In this document: positions 16,658 to 25,472 of the stretch, in pieces
Numbering within the stretch: position 1 is the first letter of the stretch
Layout: the number at the start of each line of letters is the position of its first letter
Assembly (NCBI RefSeq): GCF_003286915.1
Contig: NZ_QMFY01000001.1
Span: 1,108,085 to 1,172,084 of the forward strand
Origin: Pseudochryseolinea flava
GTDB lineage: Bacteria; Bacteroidota; Bacteroidia; Cytophagales; Cyclobacteriaceae
Direction: 5' to 3'
DNA length: 64,000 nt
Position numbers and translations under genes: made by a program
The notes under the pieces: model-generated
The model's database searches: none
What the model saw: the letters and a program-made list of their open reading frames with translations, nothing else
Told to the model about the DNA's origin: nothing

Positions 16658-18421
16658 TTGAGAGCTAAAGCCATTACCCGTTTACTATTTACGGTCGGTG
16701 TTATCACCTGGCTGGCTTTAGTTATTACGGATATTTCTATTCTCTTCAGCTCCACCAACCATTTAACGCCGGATATTCCATCCTGGCTTCCGGGTGTAAT
16801 TCTTAACCTGTTCATTGTCGCCCTCTTTTACTTTTACAAATTCAAAGTAGAACGCGACGACGTCCTCAATTTTGTGGACCTGCTTTGGCGTGTCTTCGCG
16901 ACCGGCCTGGTAGCGACGGTAATCTCTTTGGCGCTGCGTCTATTAGAACATGTCATCGGAAAGCCCAACACAAGCTTTTTAGTGGTTTTCAAAGGTTTGC
17001 AGTACATGATCAACCTGGGGTTGATGATTGGCTTTTTGTTAATGGCCTTCACCGCATGGAAACGCCTGATCCTGTATCAAAAATCAAAATGGTTGCTGCG
17101 CCTTTGGAGCTTCTTTGAGATAGGCCTTTTACTCTCACTTATACTGAACAGCTTTAAAATCCATGTTTTGGATCAGCTGTATGTACCCTTGCTCGGAATG
17201 TTTGTGTTAGTCGGGCTGGTCCTTTCAGGAAATATGAAATGGGTAGCGTACCTGAACTTCCGTCAGAAATGGACGAGTTTGTTGTTGCTCTTACTCACAA
17301 TTTTTTACCTACTCTACATCTTTTATACAAACAACTCGCTAACAGAAGACATTGGTAACATGTCTAAGTCTTTTACGCACTATAGCTCGCACATATTCAT
17401 TGTTTCGCTTATGGTGTTTGTTACCGTGTACAGCATCTTTTCATTCTTGGTAATCTTATTCAACCTTCCAACTACATCAGTATTTGAGCAGAAACTAGAA
17501 GAGGTAGTCAACTTTCAGCGCATCAGCCAATCTATCCAGACAGAGCAGAGTGAGGAGAGTGTTTATAAAATTCTCTTGGAGACATCAGTCAGTACCGTGT
17601 TCGCGGACGCGGCATGGCTCGAGATCAATGCATCGCAGTTGGAGTATAAACTTCACACGTACAAGATCACGGACAAAGAATCTTACGACATTATCAATCA
17701 CCTGAAAACACATAATATTCGGGGAATCTTAGATCAAGGCAGTGATAAGACAAAGAATTTATCCAAACACTTAGCATCATTAAAAGGCTCCCGTTTTCGG
17801 TCGATCTTGGCGTTTCCGATTTACGTGAAGAATGAGAACATCGGTACGCTGGCCTTGCTGAAAGAACTCCCGGAAGGTTTTAACAAGGAGATGACAAAGA
17901 TCGTGTCAACCTTCGCGAATCAGGCTGGTATTTCGATCGAGAACTTCCGACTGATGGAGGAGGCGCTTCAGAATGAACGTTACAAAGAGGAACTGAAGAT
18001 CGCCAAGATGGTTCAGAAAAGTCTTTTGCCTGATGTCCTGGAGAAGGACGACGACTTTGATATTGCTGCTTTCTCGGAATCTGCGGATGAAGTTGGTGGC
18101 GACTATTACGATACGATTCGCATCAATGATCACACGGTATCACTGATCATTGCCGACGTATCAGGTAAGGGAACAACGGCAGCGTTCCATATGTCGCAGA
18201 TGAAAGGGATTTTCCACAGTCTTGCGCAAAGCGACATCGACCCGCATGAGTTCATGGTACGTGCGAATCAGGCGCTGGTATATTGCTTAGAGCGCGGCTC
18301 TTTTATTTCTGCCACATTTTTCATCATAGATACCAATACAAAAAAAGTTCGATATGCGCGTGCAGGCCATTGCCCAGTGTTGTATCACTGCAGCGCGAAG
18401 AACACCACAGAATATTTTTAA
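16658..18421 (+). CDS. SpoIIE-family (RsbU-like) protein phosphatase, upstream part of a frameshifted gene
   Basis: 587 codons from a TTG start encode about eight membrane helices (residues 5-275), a GAF domain (about 290-430), a coiled linker and most of a PP2C-type SpoIIE domain. Intact motifs are GGDYYD, ADVSGKG, SATFF and AGHCP. The frame stops at TAA (18419-18421) within TEYF, while the remaining domain continues in the +1 frame from 18420. Skipping one T of the five-T run at 18415-18419 restores a roughly 686-aa protein. Such phosphatases dephosphorylate a STAS antagonist, here encoded next. A very short leader follows the upstream terminator. Whether this is mutation, recoding or a sequence error is unresolved. 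Confidence 0.85.
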   Translation: MRAKAITRLLFTVGVITWLALVITDISILFSSTNHLTPDIPSWLPGVILNLFIVALFYFYKFKVERDDVLNFVDLLWRVFATGLVATVISLALRLLEHVIGKPNTSFLVVFKGLQYMINLGLMIGFLLMAFTAWKRLILYQKSKWLLRLWSFFEIGLLLSLILNSFKIHVLDQLYVPLLGMFVLVGLVLSGNMKWVAYLNFRQKWTSLLLLLLTIFYLLYIFYTNNSLTEDIGNMSKSFTHYSSHIFIVSLMVFVTVYSIFSFLVILFNLPTTSVFEQKLEEVVNFQRISQSIQTEQSEESVYKILLETSVSTVFADAAWLEINASQLEYKLHTYKITDKESYDIINHLKTHNIRGILDQGSDKTKNLSKHLASLKGSRFRSILAFPIYVKNENIGTLALLKELPEGFNKEMTKIVSTFANQAGISIENFRLMEEALQNERYKEELKIAKMVQKSLLPDVLEKDDDFDIAAFSESADEVGGDYYDTIRINDHTVSLIIADVSGKGTTAAFHMSQMKGIFHSLAQSDIDPHEFMVRANQALVYCLERGSFISATFFIIDTNTKKVRYARAGHCPVLYHCSAKNTTEYF

Positions 18422-18719
18422 AGATAAAGGTATTGCCTTGGGCATGGTGCGAAATAAAACCTACGCGAACTTTATTCAGACAAATGAGTTTGAATATCGT
18501 TCGGGTGACATTATGGTGTTGTATACGGATGGCATTACTGAAGCGAAGGACACCAGGAATGAAGAATTTGGCTACGAAAAATTAGCGTCTATCGTTGCGC
18601 AATCGAAGAATTTGGGACCAAGGGAACTTCAAGATCACTTGATCAATGAATTGTATGAGTTTTCGGGAACTAAAAATATTAATGATGACTACACGACTAT
18701 GATTGTCAAGTTCAAGTAG
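18420..18719 (+). CDS. SpoIIE-family phosphatase, downstream part (+1 frame)
   Basis: This frame directly continues the phosphatase domain: KDKGIALGM, then YRSGDIMVLYTDGITEA with the metal-binding Asp, and near the end NDDYTTMIVK, the last conserved PP2C motif. These elements are required for metal binding and catalysis, so the upstream fragment alone should be inactive. Conservation of every motif suggests the break is recent, bypassed or artefactual rather than long-standing decay. An in-frame ATG at 18354 overlaps the upstream part out of register and is not a convincing start. Confidence 0.82.
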   Translation, partial: KDKGIALGMVRNKTYANFIQTNEFEYRSGDIMVLYTDGITEAKDTRNEEFGYEKLASIVAQSKNLGPRELQDHLINELYEFSGTKNINDDYTTMIVKFK

Positions 18720-18774
18720 GAAATCATGAAAATAAAAGGGATAAACATAAAGTAGTAATCAACGTTAAAAACCT

Positions 18775-19113
18775 ATGATCCATATCAAGAGAATACAGGA
18801 GGACGGTGCGGATGTCATCATTCTAATTGGTGAAATAGACGCGAGCTCTTCTATCGAGCTGGATCTGGCAATTGCCAAGAGTGTGGGGGAAGGATATTCG
18901 AAAATCCTCATTGACTGCAGCGCGCTCGACTATATTTCATCCGCAGGATTAGGCGTATTTATGTCGTACATCGAAGAGTTTAAAGATCGCAATGTGAAAA
19001 TGGTGCTCTTTGGTATGAACGATAAGGTTGCCAACACCTTCAGTATACTTGGGTTGAATGAGCTGTTGAAAATAGGAAAAGATAAAGTAGAAGCTAAGGA
19101 GATGGCGTCATGA
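18775..19113 (+). CDS. STAS-domain anti-sigma factor antagonist (RsbV/SpoIIAA-like)
   Basis: A 112-aa single-domain STAS protein. The core helix-loop LIDCSALDYISSAGLGVF carries the conserved serine pair (S55/S56) where the partner kinase would phosphorylate. In partner-switching systems the dephosphorylated form binds the HATPase kinase and frees its target. The last four bases overlap the kinase gene (ATGA), so the two are translationally coupled. The phosphatase gene lies 55 bases upstream. The regulated target (sigma factor or other) is not encoded here. Confidence 0.9.
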   Translation: MIHIKRIQEDGADVIILIGEIDASSSIELDLAIAKSVGEGYSKILIDCSALDYISSAGLGVFMSYIEEFKDRNVKMVLFGMNDKVANTFSILGLNELLKIGKDKVEAKEMAS

Positions 19114-19529
19114 ATTACGTTTATAAAATAGGATGTAGCATAGAAAACCTGAAGGGCGTTCGGGATTTCATTCGCGTATCGCTCAAGAATCACGGCGTTT
19201 CAGATCTTGAGGTGAGCGAAATCGTATTGGCGTTAGATGAAATGTGTTCCAATCTTATGATTCACGCGCACAATTGTAACCCCGACGAACTCTTCGAGCT
19301 ACACATTCAAGTCGAGAAAAATAATCCAGTTGTTTTTGAAATAATTGACGACGGTAGCGTTTTTGATATTAACCAGTTTGCCGAACCTGCACTCGGAAAT
19401 ATCATCCACGAAAAACGTAAAGGAGGACTGGGAATAAGACTTGTCAAATCAATCATGGATAAAATTGAATATCAGAATCGAGGCGGTAAGAATATCTGCC
19501 GCTTGACGAAAGCCGTCCACTTCAGTTAG
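19110..19529 (+). CDS. HATPase-domain anti-sigma regulatory kinase (RsbW/SpoIIAB-like)
   Basis: A 139-aa GHKL-fold serine kinase. The N-box ALDEMCSNLMIHA, the G1 motif IIDDGSVFD and the G2 region KGGLGIRLVKSIMDKIEY are all visible. There is no sensor domain. It should phosphorylate the STAS protein encoded immediately upstream, with which it overlaps by four bases, and bind an unknown output partner. With the SpoIIE phosphatase it forms a three-part switch. No cognate SigB-like factor lies in the window, as is common in Bacteroidota. Confidence 0.9.
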   Translation: MNYVYKIGCSIENLKGVRDFIRVSLKNHGVSDLEVSEIVLALDEMCSNLMIHAHNCNPDELFELHIQVEKNNPVVFEIIDDGSVFDINQFAEPALGNIIHEKRKGGLGIRLVKSIMDKIEYQNRGGKNICRLTKAVHFS

Positions 19530-19555
19530 AACCAATCCCCGAACCACTTAAACCT

Positions 19556-21520
19556 ATGATTAGAACCGTCGTTCTCGCACTATTTTGTTGTGCGGTTATT
19601 AATTCTGGAGTCGCCCAATCGACGAAAAAAAAATCAACGGAAAAACCACTCAATGTTTTTTCCGTCAATAATAAACCGGTAACCACTGCCGAATTTATTT
19701 ATCTCTACAGCAAAAATCCCCAGAGTAATGCAGAAGCTTTCTCCGAGAAAAAAATTCTTGAATACCTCGATCTACTCGTCAATTTTAAACTTAAAGTAGA
19801 AGAAGCTAAACGTCGTGGACTCGATACCACGCAAGCCTTCAAGAGGGAATTTAATCAGTACAAAGAAGAACTTCGAAAACCTTATCTGCCCGATGCATCG
19901 CTCACGGATAGCTTGGTTAAAATGACTTACGAGCGCTTGAAGCAAGAAGTTAAAGCTTCTCACATATTGATCAAAGTAAAACCGGATGCCGCACCAGCGG
20001 ATACACTAAAAGCATTCAATCAAATCAGTGACATCAGAAAGAAGGTATTGGCGGGAGAGGATTTTGAAATACTCGCGCTAAATTTTTCTGAAGATCAATC
20101 TGCGAAAGTTAACAAGGGAAGTCTCGGCTACTTCACGGCGCTTCAAATGGTCTACCCTTTCGAAAATGCAGCCTACACAACGAAAGTGGGAGATGTTAGT
20201 CCGATTGTAAAGACACAATTTGGATATCACATTCTAAAAGTATTTGACAAGAGGCCAGCGCAGGGCGAAGTAGAAGTATCGCACATTATGATTCGCACCG
20301 GCGCTGATCAAGACAACGAGAAGGCAAAGAATACGATATTCGATATTTATGATAAGCTACGCGCGGGAGAGCCATGGGATGAGCTTTGTAAAGAGTTTTC
20401 ACAAGATCCTGGTTCGAAAGATACAGGTGGTAAGCTTCGTCCGTTTGGCATCGGTGTTATGCGCAATGTTCCAGAATTTGAGAATGTAGCATTTTCTCTT
20501 GAAGAGCCCGGCGATTTATCAGACCCATTTCAGACGCAATATGGTTGGCATATCATGAAGCTCGAGCGCAAAATTCCACTGGCGTCGCTTGAAGATCTTA
20601 AGGCAAGTTTAAAGAACCAGGTTGCGCGCGACGAACGAACACAGGTTTCTAAGCAAGCATTACAAGCAAAACTCCGCAAAGACCTACAATTAAAAGAAGA
20701 TCACGGGGTGAAGGCGAAGGTGCTTGCTTTAGCGGATTCGAGCCTGGCTAAAGGAAAGTGGAAAGCACCGGCTTTTCCGAAAGCGTCAAAAACGGTGCTG
20801 TTCTCAATAGAGAAAAAGAAATATAGCGTGCAAGATTTCTTGTCTTATGCGCAATCTACCCAGCGACCTTCTAACCAAGAGCCACAAAAATATTTAGCGC
20901 AACTGTACAACAATTATGTTGATGCAAGCATCCTTGACAAGCAAGAAGAAAAGACCTTGGCAAATAACCCTGATTATGGCTATTTGTTGAAGGAATACTA
21001 CGAGGGAATATTGCTCTTTGAAATTATGGAAGATGAAGTCTGGAATAAGGCGTCCGAAGATTCGGTGGGGCAAGTGAAGTATTTTGAGGCTCACCGCCAG
21101 GACTACCAGGCTGGTGAGCGGGTGAAGGCAACGATTTACAGCGCCAACGCTCCCGTAAAGTGGGATGCCATTAAGCCGGTGCTGGCCCAAGGATCTGAAA
21201 CTGACATTCAGAAGGCCATCACAGACAATCAAATCAAATACGAAGCGGGGTTCTATAAGAAAGATGACAAGGCCATCTTATCGAAGATTCCATGGTCTTC
21301 GGGAATGCATTCAGCAGAAAACAACGGAATCTATTACCTTGCGTGGCTAAAGTCGGTGCTACCTGCCGGGAATATGTCATTTGAAGAGGCTAGACCTTCG
21401 GTAATCTCTGATTATCAGAACTTTCTAGAAAAAGCGTGGGTAGAACAGCTCAAGAAGAAGTATGCCGTAAAAATCGATGAGAAAGGAAAGCAACACATTC
21501 TGCAGAAGCTTAAAAAATAA
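19556..21520 (+). CDS. periplasmic parvulin-type peptidyl-prolyl isomerase with two PpiC domains
   Basis: A 654-aa exported chaperone. A signal peptide ends at NSGVAQ. A SurA-like N-terminal helical region (about 30-125) follows. Two rotamase domains come next: VKASHILIKVKPD ... FGYHILKVFDKRP and VEVSHIMIRTGAD ... YGWHIMKLERK. A long C-terminal extension of about 290 residues contains another SurA-like helical part. It likely assists folding of outer-membrane proteins. The next gene starts 44 bases before its stop, so three chaperone genes and moxR probably form one operon. Confidence 0.9.
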   Translation: MIRTVVLALFCCAVINSGVAQSTKKKSTEKPLNVFSVNNKPVTTAEFIYLYSKNPQSNAEAFSEKKILEYLDLLVNFKLKVEEAKRRGLDTTQAFKREFNQYKEELRKPYLPDASLTDSLVKMTYERLKQEVKASHILIKVKPDAAPADTLKAFNQISDIRKKVLAGEDFEILALNFSEDQSAKVNKGSLGYFTALQMVYPFENAAYTTKVGDVSPIVKTQFGYHILKVFDKRPAQGEVEVSHIMIRTGADQDNEKAKNTIFDIYDKLRAGEPWDELCKEFSQDPGSKDTGGKLRPFGIGVMRNVPEFENVAFSLEEPGDLSDPFQTQYGWHIMKLERKIPLASLEDLKASLKNQVARDERTQVSKQALQAKLRKDLQLKEDHGVKAKVLALADSSLAKGKWKAPAFPKASKTVLFSIEKKKYSVQDFLSYAQSTQRPSNQEPQKYLAQLYNNYVDASILDKQEEKTLANNPDYGYLLKEYYEGILLFEIMEDEVWNKASEDSVGQVKYFEAHRQDYQAGERVKATIYSANAPVKWDAIKPVLAQGSETDIQKAITDNQIKYEAGFYKKDDKAILSKIPWSSGMHSAENNGIYYLAWLKSVLPAGNMSFEEARPSVISDYQNFLEKAWVEQLKKKYAVKIDEKGKQHILQKLKK

Positions 21521-22403
21521 CGTCCCAAAGAACGGAATTGTTTTTAGTAGCATCTTCGTCATCACTTTGACGCTCCTTACGGGCTGCGATTTGTTGAAAG
21601 GCAAAGGCGGCGAGCAAGAGGAGTTCAGGACGCCTGTGGCACGCGTAAATTCAGCTTACTTATATCGGGATGAACTGGTGGGTATTGTATCGACCGGAAT
21701 AACGCCAGAGGATAGCACGATACGTGTGGAATCATATGTGAACGCCTGGATCAGGAAACAGTTGCTCATACAAGAAGCTGCCAAAAAAATCGATATCAAC
21801 GAAGCGGAGGTAGAACGAAAGATCTTAGATTACCGCTATAGCATCATTGCGTACGAGTATCAGAATTTTTACATCAAGCAGAATCTAGATACGGTAATCG
21901 CGGATACCGAAATACAAAACTATTACAAGGATCACGTCGATAATTTTATCCTCAAACAGAATATCGTACAGGCCACCTTTGTGAAGGTTCCGAAGAATGC
22001 ACCAAAAATTGATAAGGTGAAGGACCTTGTGTTGAGTTCACGCGAGAATAGTAAGCAAGAGTTAAAATCATATTGCCTTAGTTTTTCGTCGGCTTATCAT
22101 ATCGCTGATTCAACATGGATGATATTTGATGATTTAGTTCAGGGATCGCCACTTGCTGAAATACCCAACAAAATTCAATTTTTGAAAACGAGTCCCTACT
22201 ACGAAACTTCAGATGAAAACTTCCTATACTTTTTTAAAGTCGAGCAGTATCGTATTTCTGATAACGTTTCGCCTTTGGAATTTGTAAGAGACGAAATAAG
22301 AAATATTATCCTCAATAAACGTAAGGTAGAACTTGCCAAAAAACTTGAAGATGACGTCTATAATCAGGGCGTTGAGCAAGAGGCAGTGGAGATTATAAAA
22401 TGA
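21477..22403 (+). CDS. SurA/PpiC-like lipoprotein lacking a recognisable rotamase domain
   Basis: A 308-aa lipoprotein. The lipobox LLTGC places the lipidated Cys at 37 after a basic, hydrophobic N-terminus. Residues 60-150 resemble the SurA N-terminal chaperone helices (VNAWIRKQLLIQEAAKK, then an IDINEAEVERKI pattern). The sequence that follows has no clear parvulin signature, so it may be a chaperone-only paralogue of its two neighbours. ATG at 21477 overlaps the upstream gene by 44 bases; no later start preserves the signal peptide. It overlaps the following surA-like gene by ATGA. Function inferred from context. Confidence 0.78.
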   Translation: MRKESNTFCRSLKNNVPKNGIVFSSIFVITLTLLTGCDLLKGKGGEQEEFRTPVARVNSAYLYRDELVGIVSTGITPEDSTIRVESYVNAWIRKQLLIQEAAKKIDINEAEVERKILDYRYSIIAYEYQNFYIKQNLDTVIADTEIQNYYKDHVDNFILKQNIVQATFVKVPKNAPKIDKVKDLVLSSRENSKQELKSYCLSFSSAYHIADSTWMIFDDLVQGSPLAEIPNKIQFLKTSPYYETSDENFLYFFKVEQYRISDNVSPLEFVRDEIRNIILNKRKVELAKKLEDDVYNQGVEQEAVEIIK

Positions 22404-23758
22404 AAGTAATTTTTATGAAGTATATAAAGGCAATTCGTTTGGCGGCACTGATTACACTTGTGACCGTTTTTAAAAACGTAAGTGCGCAGGAGAATCAAGG
22501 ATTCGTGGTCGATGAAATTATTGCGAAAGTCGATAACTACATCGTATTGAAATCGGACCAGGAACGCGCCTATCAAGATTATTTGACTAACGGAGGTACC
22601 GCTTCTCAAAATGCGAAGTGTCAGTATCTGGTGATGTTGATCAGAAATAAATTGATGTTAGCAAAAGCGGAAATTGATTCGGTTGTAGTTGCCGACGCCG
22701 AGGTAGATGATGATGCCGCTAATAGAATGAACATGATCATTTCTCAATCAGGTCGGTCTGTAGATGAGCTTGAGCAGCTCTATGGAAAAACAATGGAGCA
22801 GATTCGAATGGAGATTCGCGAGCAAGTTCGTGAACAGATGATCGTTCGAAAAATGGAAGGCGAAATAACCAAAGATGTAAAAGTAACGCCCGCGGAAGTG
22901 AAGCGATTCTTTAGCAAGATTGATAGCTTGCCGTATTTTTCTGCCGCAGTGGAAGTTGCGCAAATTGTGAAGGTGGCATCGGTAAGCCCTCAGCAAGAGA
23001 ATGCAACGAAAGCTGAGCTTATCGACATTCGGAATAAAATTCTTGCTGGAGAAGATTTCGCAACACTGGCGAGAAAGTATTCTGATGACCCATCAGTAGT
23101 GCAAAACGGCGGTAACATGGGCTGGGCAGGGCGCGGTAGAATGGTGCCTGAGTACGAAGCGATGGCCTTCAAGATGAAGCCGAACGAAATCTCGATGCCG
23201 TTCAAAACATCGTTTGGAATTCACATCATGCAATTGATCGAGCGCCGTGGTAACGAGTATAACTCACGACACATCTTAATTTCACCAACACCATCTGAAG
23301 ATGATCTAAATAAGGCAACACGTTATTTGGATAGTCTTAGAAATCTCATTGTACTCGACAGTATTAAATTCCAAAATGCCGCAAAGGAGTATTCGGATGA
23401 TGTGCCTACCAAGGGCAACGGTGGGTTCTTTACAGATGGAAACGGTGGAACGAAGTTGATGGTTGATGAACTTGATCCAGTGGTTTTCTTTAGAATTGAC
23501 TCCATGAAGATTGGTAATATTTCGGAGCCGGTTGTTTATAGAACAGAAGACGGTAAAGACGCCGTTCGTATATTATACTACAAGTCGCGTACAGCGCCGC
23601 ATGAAGCATCTCTAAAAGATGACTGGTCGCGTATCCAAGATGCTGCCCTTCGACAGAAAAAAGACGCCATCATTCAACGATGGTTTCAAAATGCCAGGAA
23701 AGATGTGTTTATTAGCATAGATCCTTCTTTTAATTATTGTGGCATTTTAGACGAGTGA
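22400..23758 (+). CDS. surA: SurA-like periplasmic chaperone/peptidyl-prolyl isomerase
   Basis: A 452-aa exported protein with a signal peptide ending at NVSAQ. An N-terminal SurA chaperone domain (about 35-175) begins VDEIIAKVDNYIVLKSD, a hallmark of SurA. Two PpiC domains follow: VEVAQIVKVA ... TSFGIHIMQLIERRG and NSRHILISPTP. It likely escorts nascent outer-membrane proteins to the BAM complex. ATG at 22400 overlaps the previous stop; ATG at 22418 would also give a good signal peptide. Third of three consecutive parvulin-type genes and followed 3 bases later by moxR. Confidence 0.9.
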   Translation: MKVIFMKYIKAIRLAALITLVTVFKNVSAQENQGFVVDEIIAKVDNYIVLKSDQERAYQDYLTNGGTASQNAKCQYLVMLIRNKLMLAKAEIDSVVVADAEVDDDAANRMNMIISQSGRSVDELEQLYGKTMEQIRMEIREQVREQMIVRKMEGEITKDVKVTPAEVKRFFSKIDSLPYFSAAVEVAQIVKVASVSPQQENATKAELIDIRNKILAGEDFATLARKYSDDPSVVQNGGNMGWAGRGRMVPEYEAMAFKMKPNEISMPFKTSFGIHIMQLIERRGNEYNSRHILISPTPSEDDLNKATRYLDSLRNLIVLDSIKFQNAAKEYSDDVPTKGNGGFFTDGNGGTKLMVDELDPVVFFRIDSMKIGNISEPVVYRTEDGKDAVRILYYKSRTAPHEASLKDDWSRIQDAALRQKKDAIIQRWFQNARKDVFISIDPSFNYCGILDE

Positions 23759-23761
23759 TAA

Positions 23762-24730
23762 ATGACAAAGTTCTCCACGGATGTTGAAGCTGCCAACGCA
23801 CTAGCGGCCGCCTACAAAGATTTAAAAACTGAAATTTCTAAAGTTGTCTTCGGGCAAGAGGAAGTTGTACGGCAAGTGCTGATCGGAATTTTTTGCCAAG
23901 GTCATTCGCTCTTGGTTGGTGTTCCAGGTTTAGCAAAAACCCTTTTGGTGCAGACTATCGCAACTTCCCTGGATTTGCAATTCAAACGCATTCAATTCAC
24001 GCCCGACCTCATGCCGTCAGATATCGTCGGTGCTGAAACAATGGATCGCGAACGCAACTTTAAATTTGTAAAAGGCCCAGTGTTCGCCAATATTGTCTTA
24101 GCTGACGAGATCAACAGAACACCACCGAAAACGCAAGCAGCGCTTCTCGAATCAATGCAAGAATACGCTGTCACCATTGCAGGGCAACGCTACGATCTTC
24201 CACGTCCGTTTTTTGTTTTAGCAACCCAAAACCCGATCGAACAGGAAGGAACATACCCACTACCGGAAGCTCAGTTGGACCGGTTTATGTTTAATATTTT
24301 GCTGACTTATCCTTCATTCAAAGATGAAGTGATGGTGGTGAAGAACACAACCTCCGACGAAAATCGAACGGTAAATAAAGTATTGACTGGTGAACAGATC
24401 ACGTACTTCCAACACTTGGTTAGGAAGGTTCCTGTTGCTGATAATGTCATCGAATATGCTGTGACATTAGCCAATAAGACACGCCCAAGAATAAACGGCA
24501 CTAGTCAAATTGCCGATGAATATCTAGAATGGGGAGCAGGTCCACGTGCTTCTCAGTTTTTAGTGCTTGGTGCAAAGTGTAATGCCTTGCTCAGTGGAAA
24601 GTACTCTCCAGATATTGAAGATGTGCAAGCTATCGCAAAGCCCGTGTTACGTCATAGGTTGGTGAGAAACTTTAAAGCAGAGGCCGAAGGAATCAGTGTA
24701 GACGATATCGTCGAGAAGCTGATGAAGTAA
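23762..24730 (+). CDS. MoxR-family AAA+ ATPase
   Basis: A 322-aa AAA_3 ATPase. Walker A is GVPGLAKT, Walker B is IVLADEINR, followed by TPPKTQAALLESMQE (sensor region) and ATQNPIEQEGTYPLPEAQLDRF. The C-terminal lid helices include GPRASQFLVLGAK. MoxR proteins act as chaperones activating metal enzymes or VWA-domain partners, usually with DUF58 and VWA genes alongside. None follows here: the next gene is convergent with only two bases between stops. Coupling to the chaperone genes upstream suggests a role in envelope protein quality control (inference). Confidence 0.93.
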   Translation: MTKFSTDVEAANALAAAYKDLKTEISKVVFGQEEVVRQVLIGIFCQGHSLLVGVPGLAKTLLVQTIATSLDLQFKRIQFTPDLMPSDIVGAETMDRERNFKFVKGPVFANIVLADEINRTPPKTQAALLESMQEYAVTIAGQRYDLPRPFFVLATQNPIEQEGTYPLPEAQLDRFMFNILLTYPSFKDEVMVVKNTTSDENRTVNKVLTGEQITYFQHLVRKVPVADNVIEYAVTLANKTRPRINGTSQIADEYLEWGAGPRASQFLVLGAKCNALLSGKYSPDIEDVQAIAKPVLRHRLVRNFKAEAEGISVDDIVEKLMK

Positions 24731-24732
24731 TC

Positions 24733-25461
24733 CTACGGGCACTCGAGGCGAAACCCAACACCGTGGTAGTTCACAATTTGAACACTGGTGTCGTCGCGTA
24801 GGTATTTCCGAAGTTTTGAAATGAACACGTCCATGCTTCTTCCCATAAAGTAGTCGTCGTCGCCCCACACACTTTTTAGAATTTCTTCTCGCTTTAACAC
24901 ACGATCACGATTGTCATAAAGAAGTTTGAGTACATCAGCTTCTTTTTGCGTGAGCGTTTTTTCTGTCGCGTTCTGTCGTAGCCGTAAATTGGTGTAGTCA
25001 AAAATGTAGTTACCGAGAGGTAATTGCGTTAAATCGTCCTTTACCTGCTCGTGGCTTCTTCTTAAAAAGACTTCAATGCGACAGAACAATTCGTCTAGGC
25101 TGAAGGGCTTTGTGATGTAGTCGTCGGCACCGGTTTGAAATCCTTCAAGCTTATCCTCCATCATTGCTTTCGCCGTAAGAAATAAGATTGGTATTTTCTG
25201 ATCTCGACTTCTCACATTACGCGCAAGGGTAAATCCGTCCATTTTTGGAAGCATGACATCAAAGATGCAGAGGTTAAAAGAATTTTTTAGAAAGCTACTT
25301 TCACCGGCTTCTCCATCTGTACAAAGGGTGACATCATAACCTTTGATGCGTAAGTTATCAGCAATGACAAACGCCAAGCTGGGATCATCTTCAACCAAAA
25401 GAATTTTTTTTGACATCACCGAAACGGATTTATTGATAGAATCGATTGTGAGTGAATTCAT
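24733..25461 (-). CDS. OmpR/PhoB-family response regulator
   Basis: A 242-aa transcription factor. The receiver domain begins KKILLVEDD, with the phospho-acceptor Asp in LCIFDVMLPKMDG and the conserved Lys in DDYITKPF. A winged-helix DNA-binding domain follows (about 145-240: LTQKEADVLKLLYDN, SVWGDDDYFMGRSMDVFISKLRKYL). ATG at 25461 lies 11 bases after the kinase gene stop; the ATG at 25416 (MSKKILLVEDD) gives the canonical N-terminus and may be the true start. It pairs with the kinase encoded upstream. Confidence 0.93.
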   Translation of the reverse strand: MNSLTIDSINKSVSVMSKKILLVEDDPSLAFVIADNLRIKGYDVTLCTDGEAGESSFLKNSFNLCIFDVMLPKMDGFTLARNVRSRDQKIPILFLTAKAMMEDKLEGFQTGADDYITKPFSLDELFCRIEVFLRRSHEQVKDDLTQLPLGNYIFDYTNLRLRQNATEKTLTQKEADVLKLLYDNRDRVLKREEILKSVWGDDDYFMGRSMDVFISKLRKYLRDDTSVQIVNYHGVGFRLECP

Positions 25462-25472
25462 ATCTACAGATG

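Noticed and set aside
16658..18719. Programmed +1 frameshift as the preferred explanation
   Set aside because: Sequence is compatible, but no conserved stimulator is visible and two other single-base breaks occur in this window, so mutation or sequencing error is at least as likely.
23762..24730. MoxR gene as part of a BatA/BatB aerotolerance operon
   Set aside because: No DUF58 or VWA gene follows; the next gene is a convergent response regulator.
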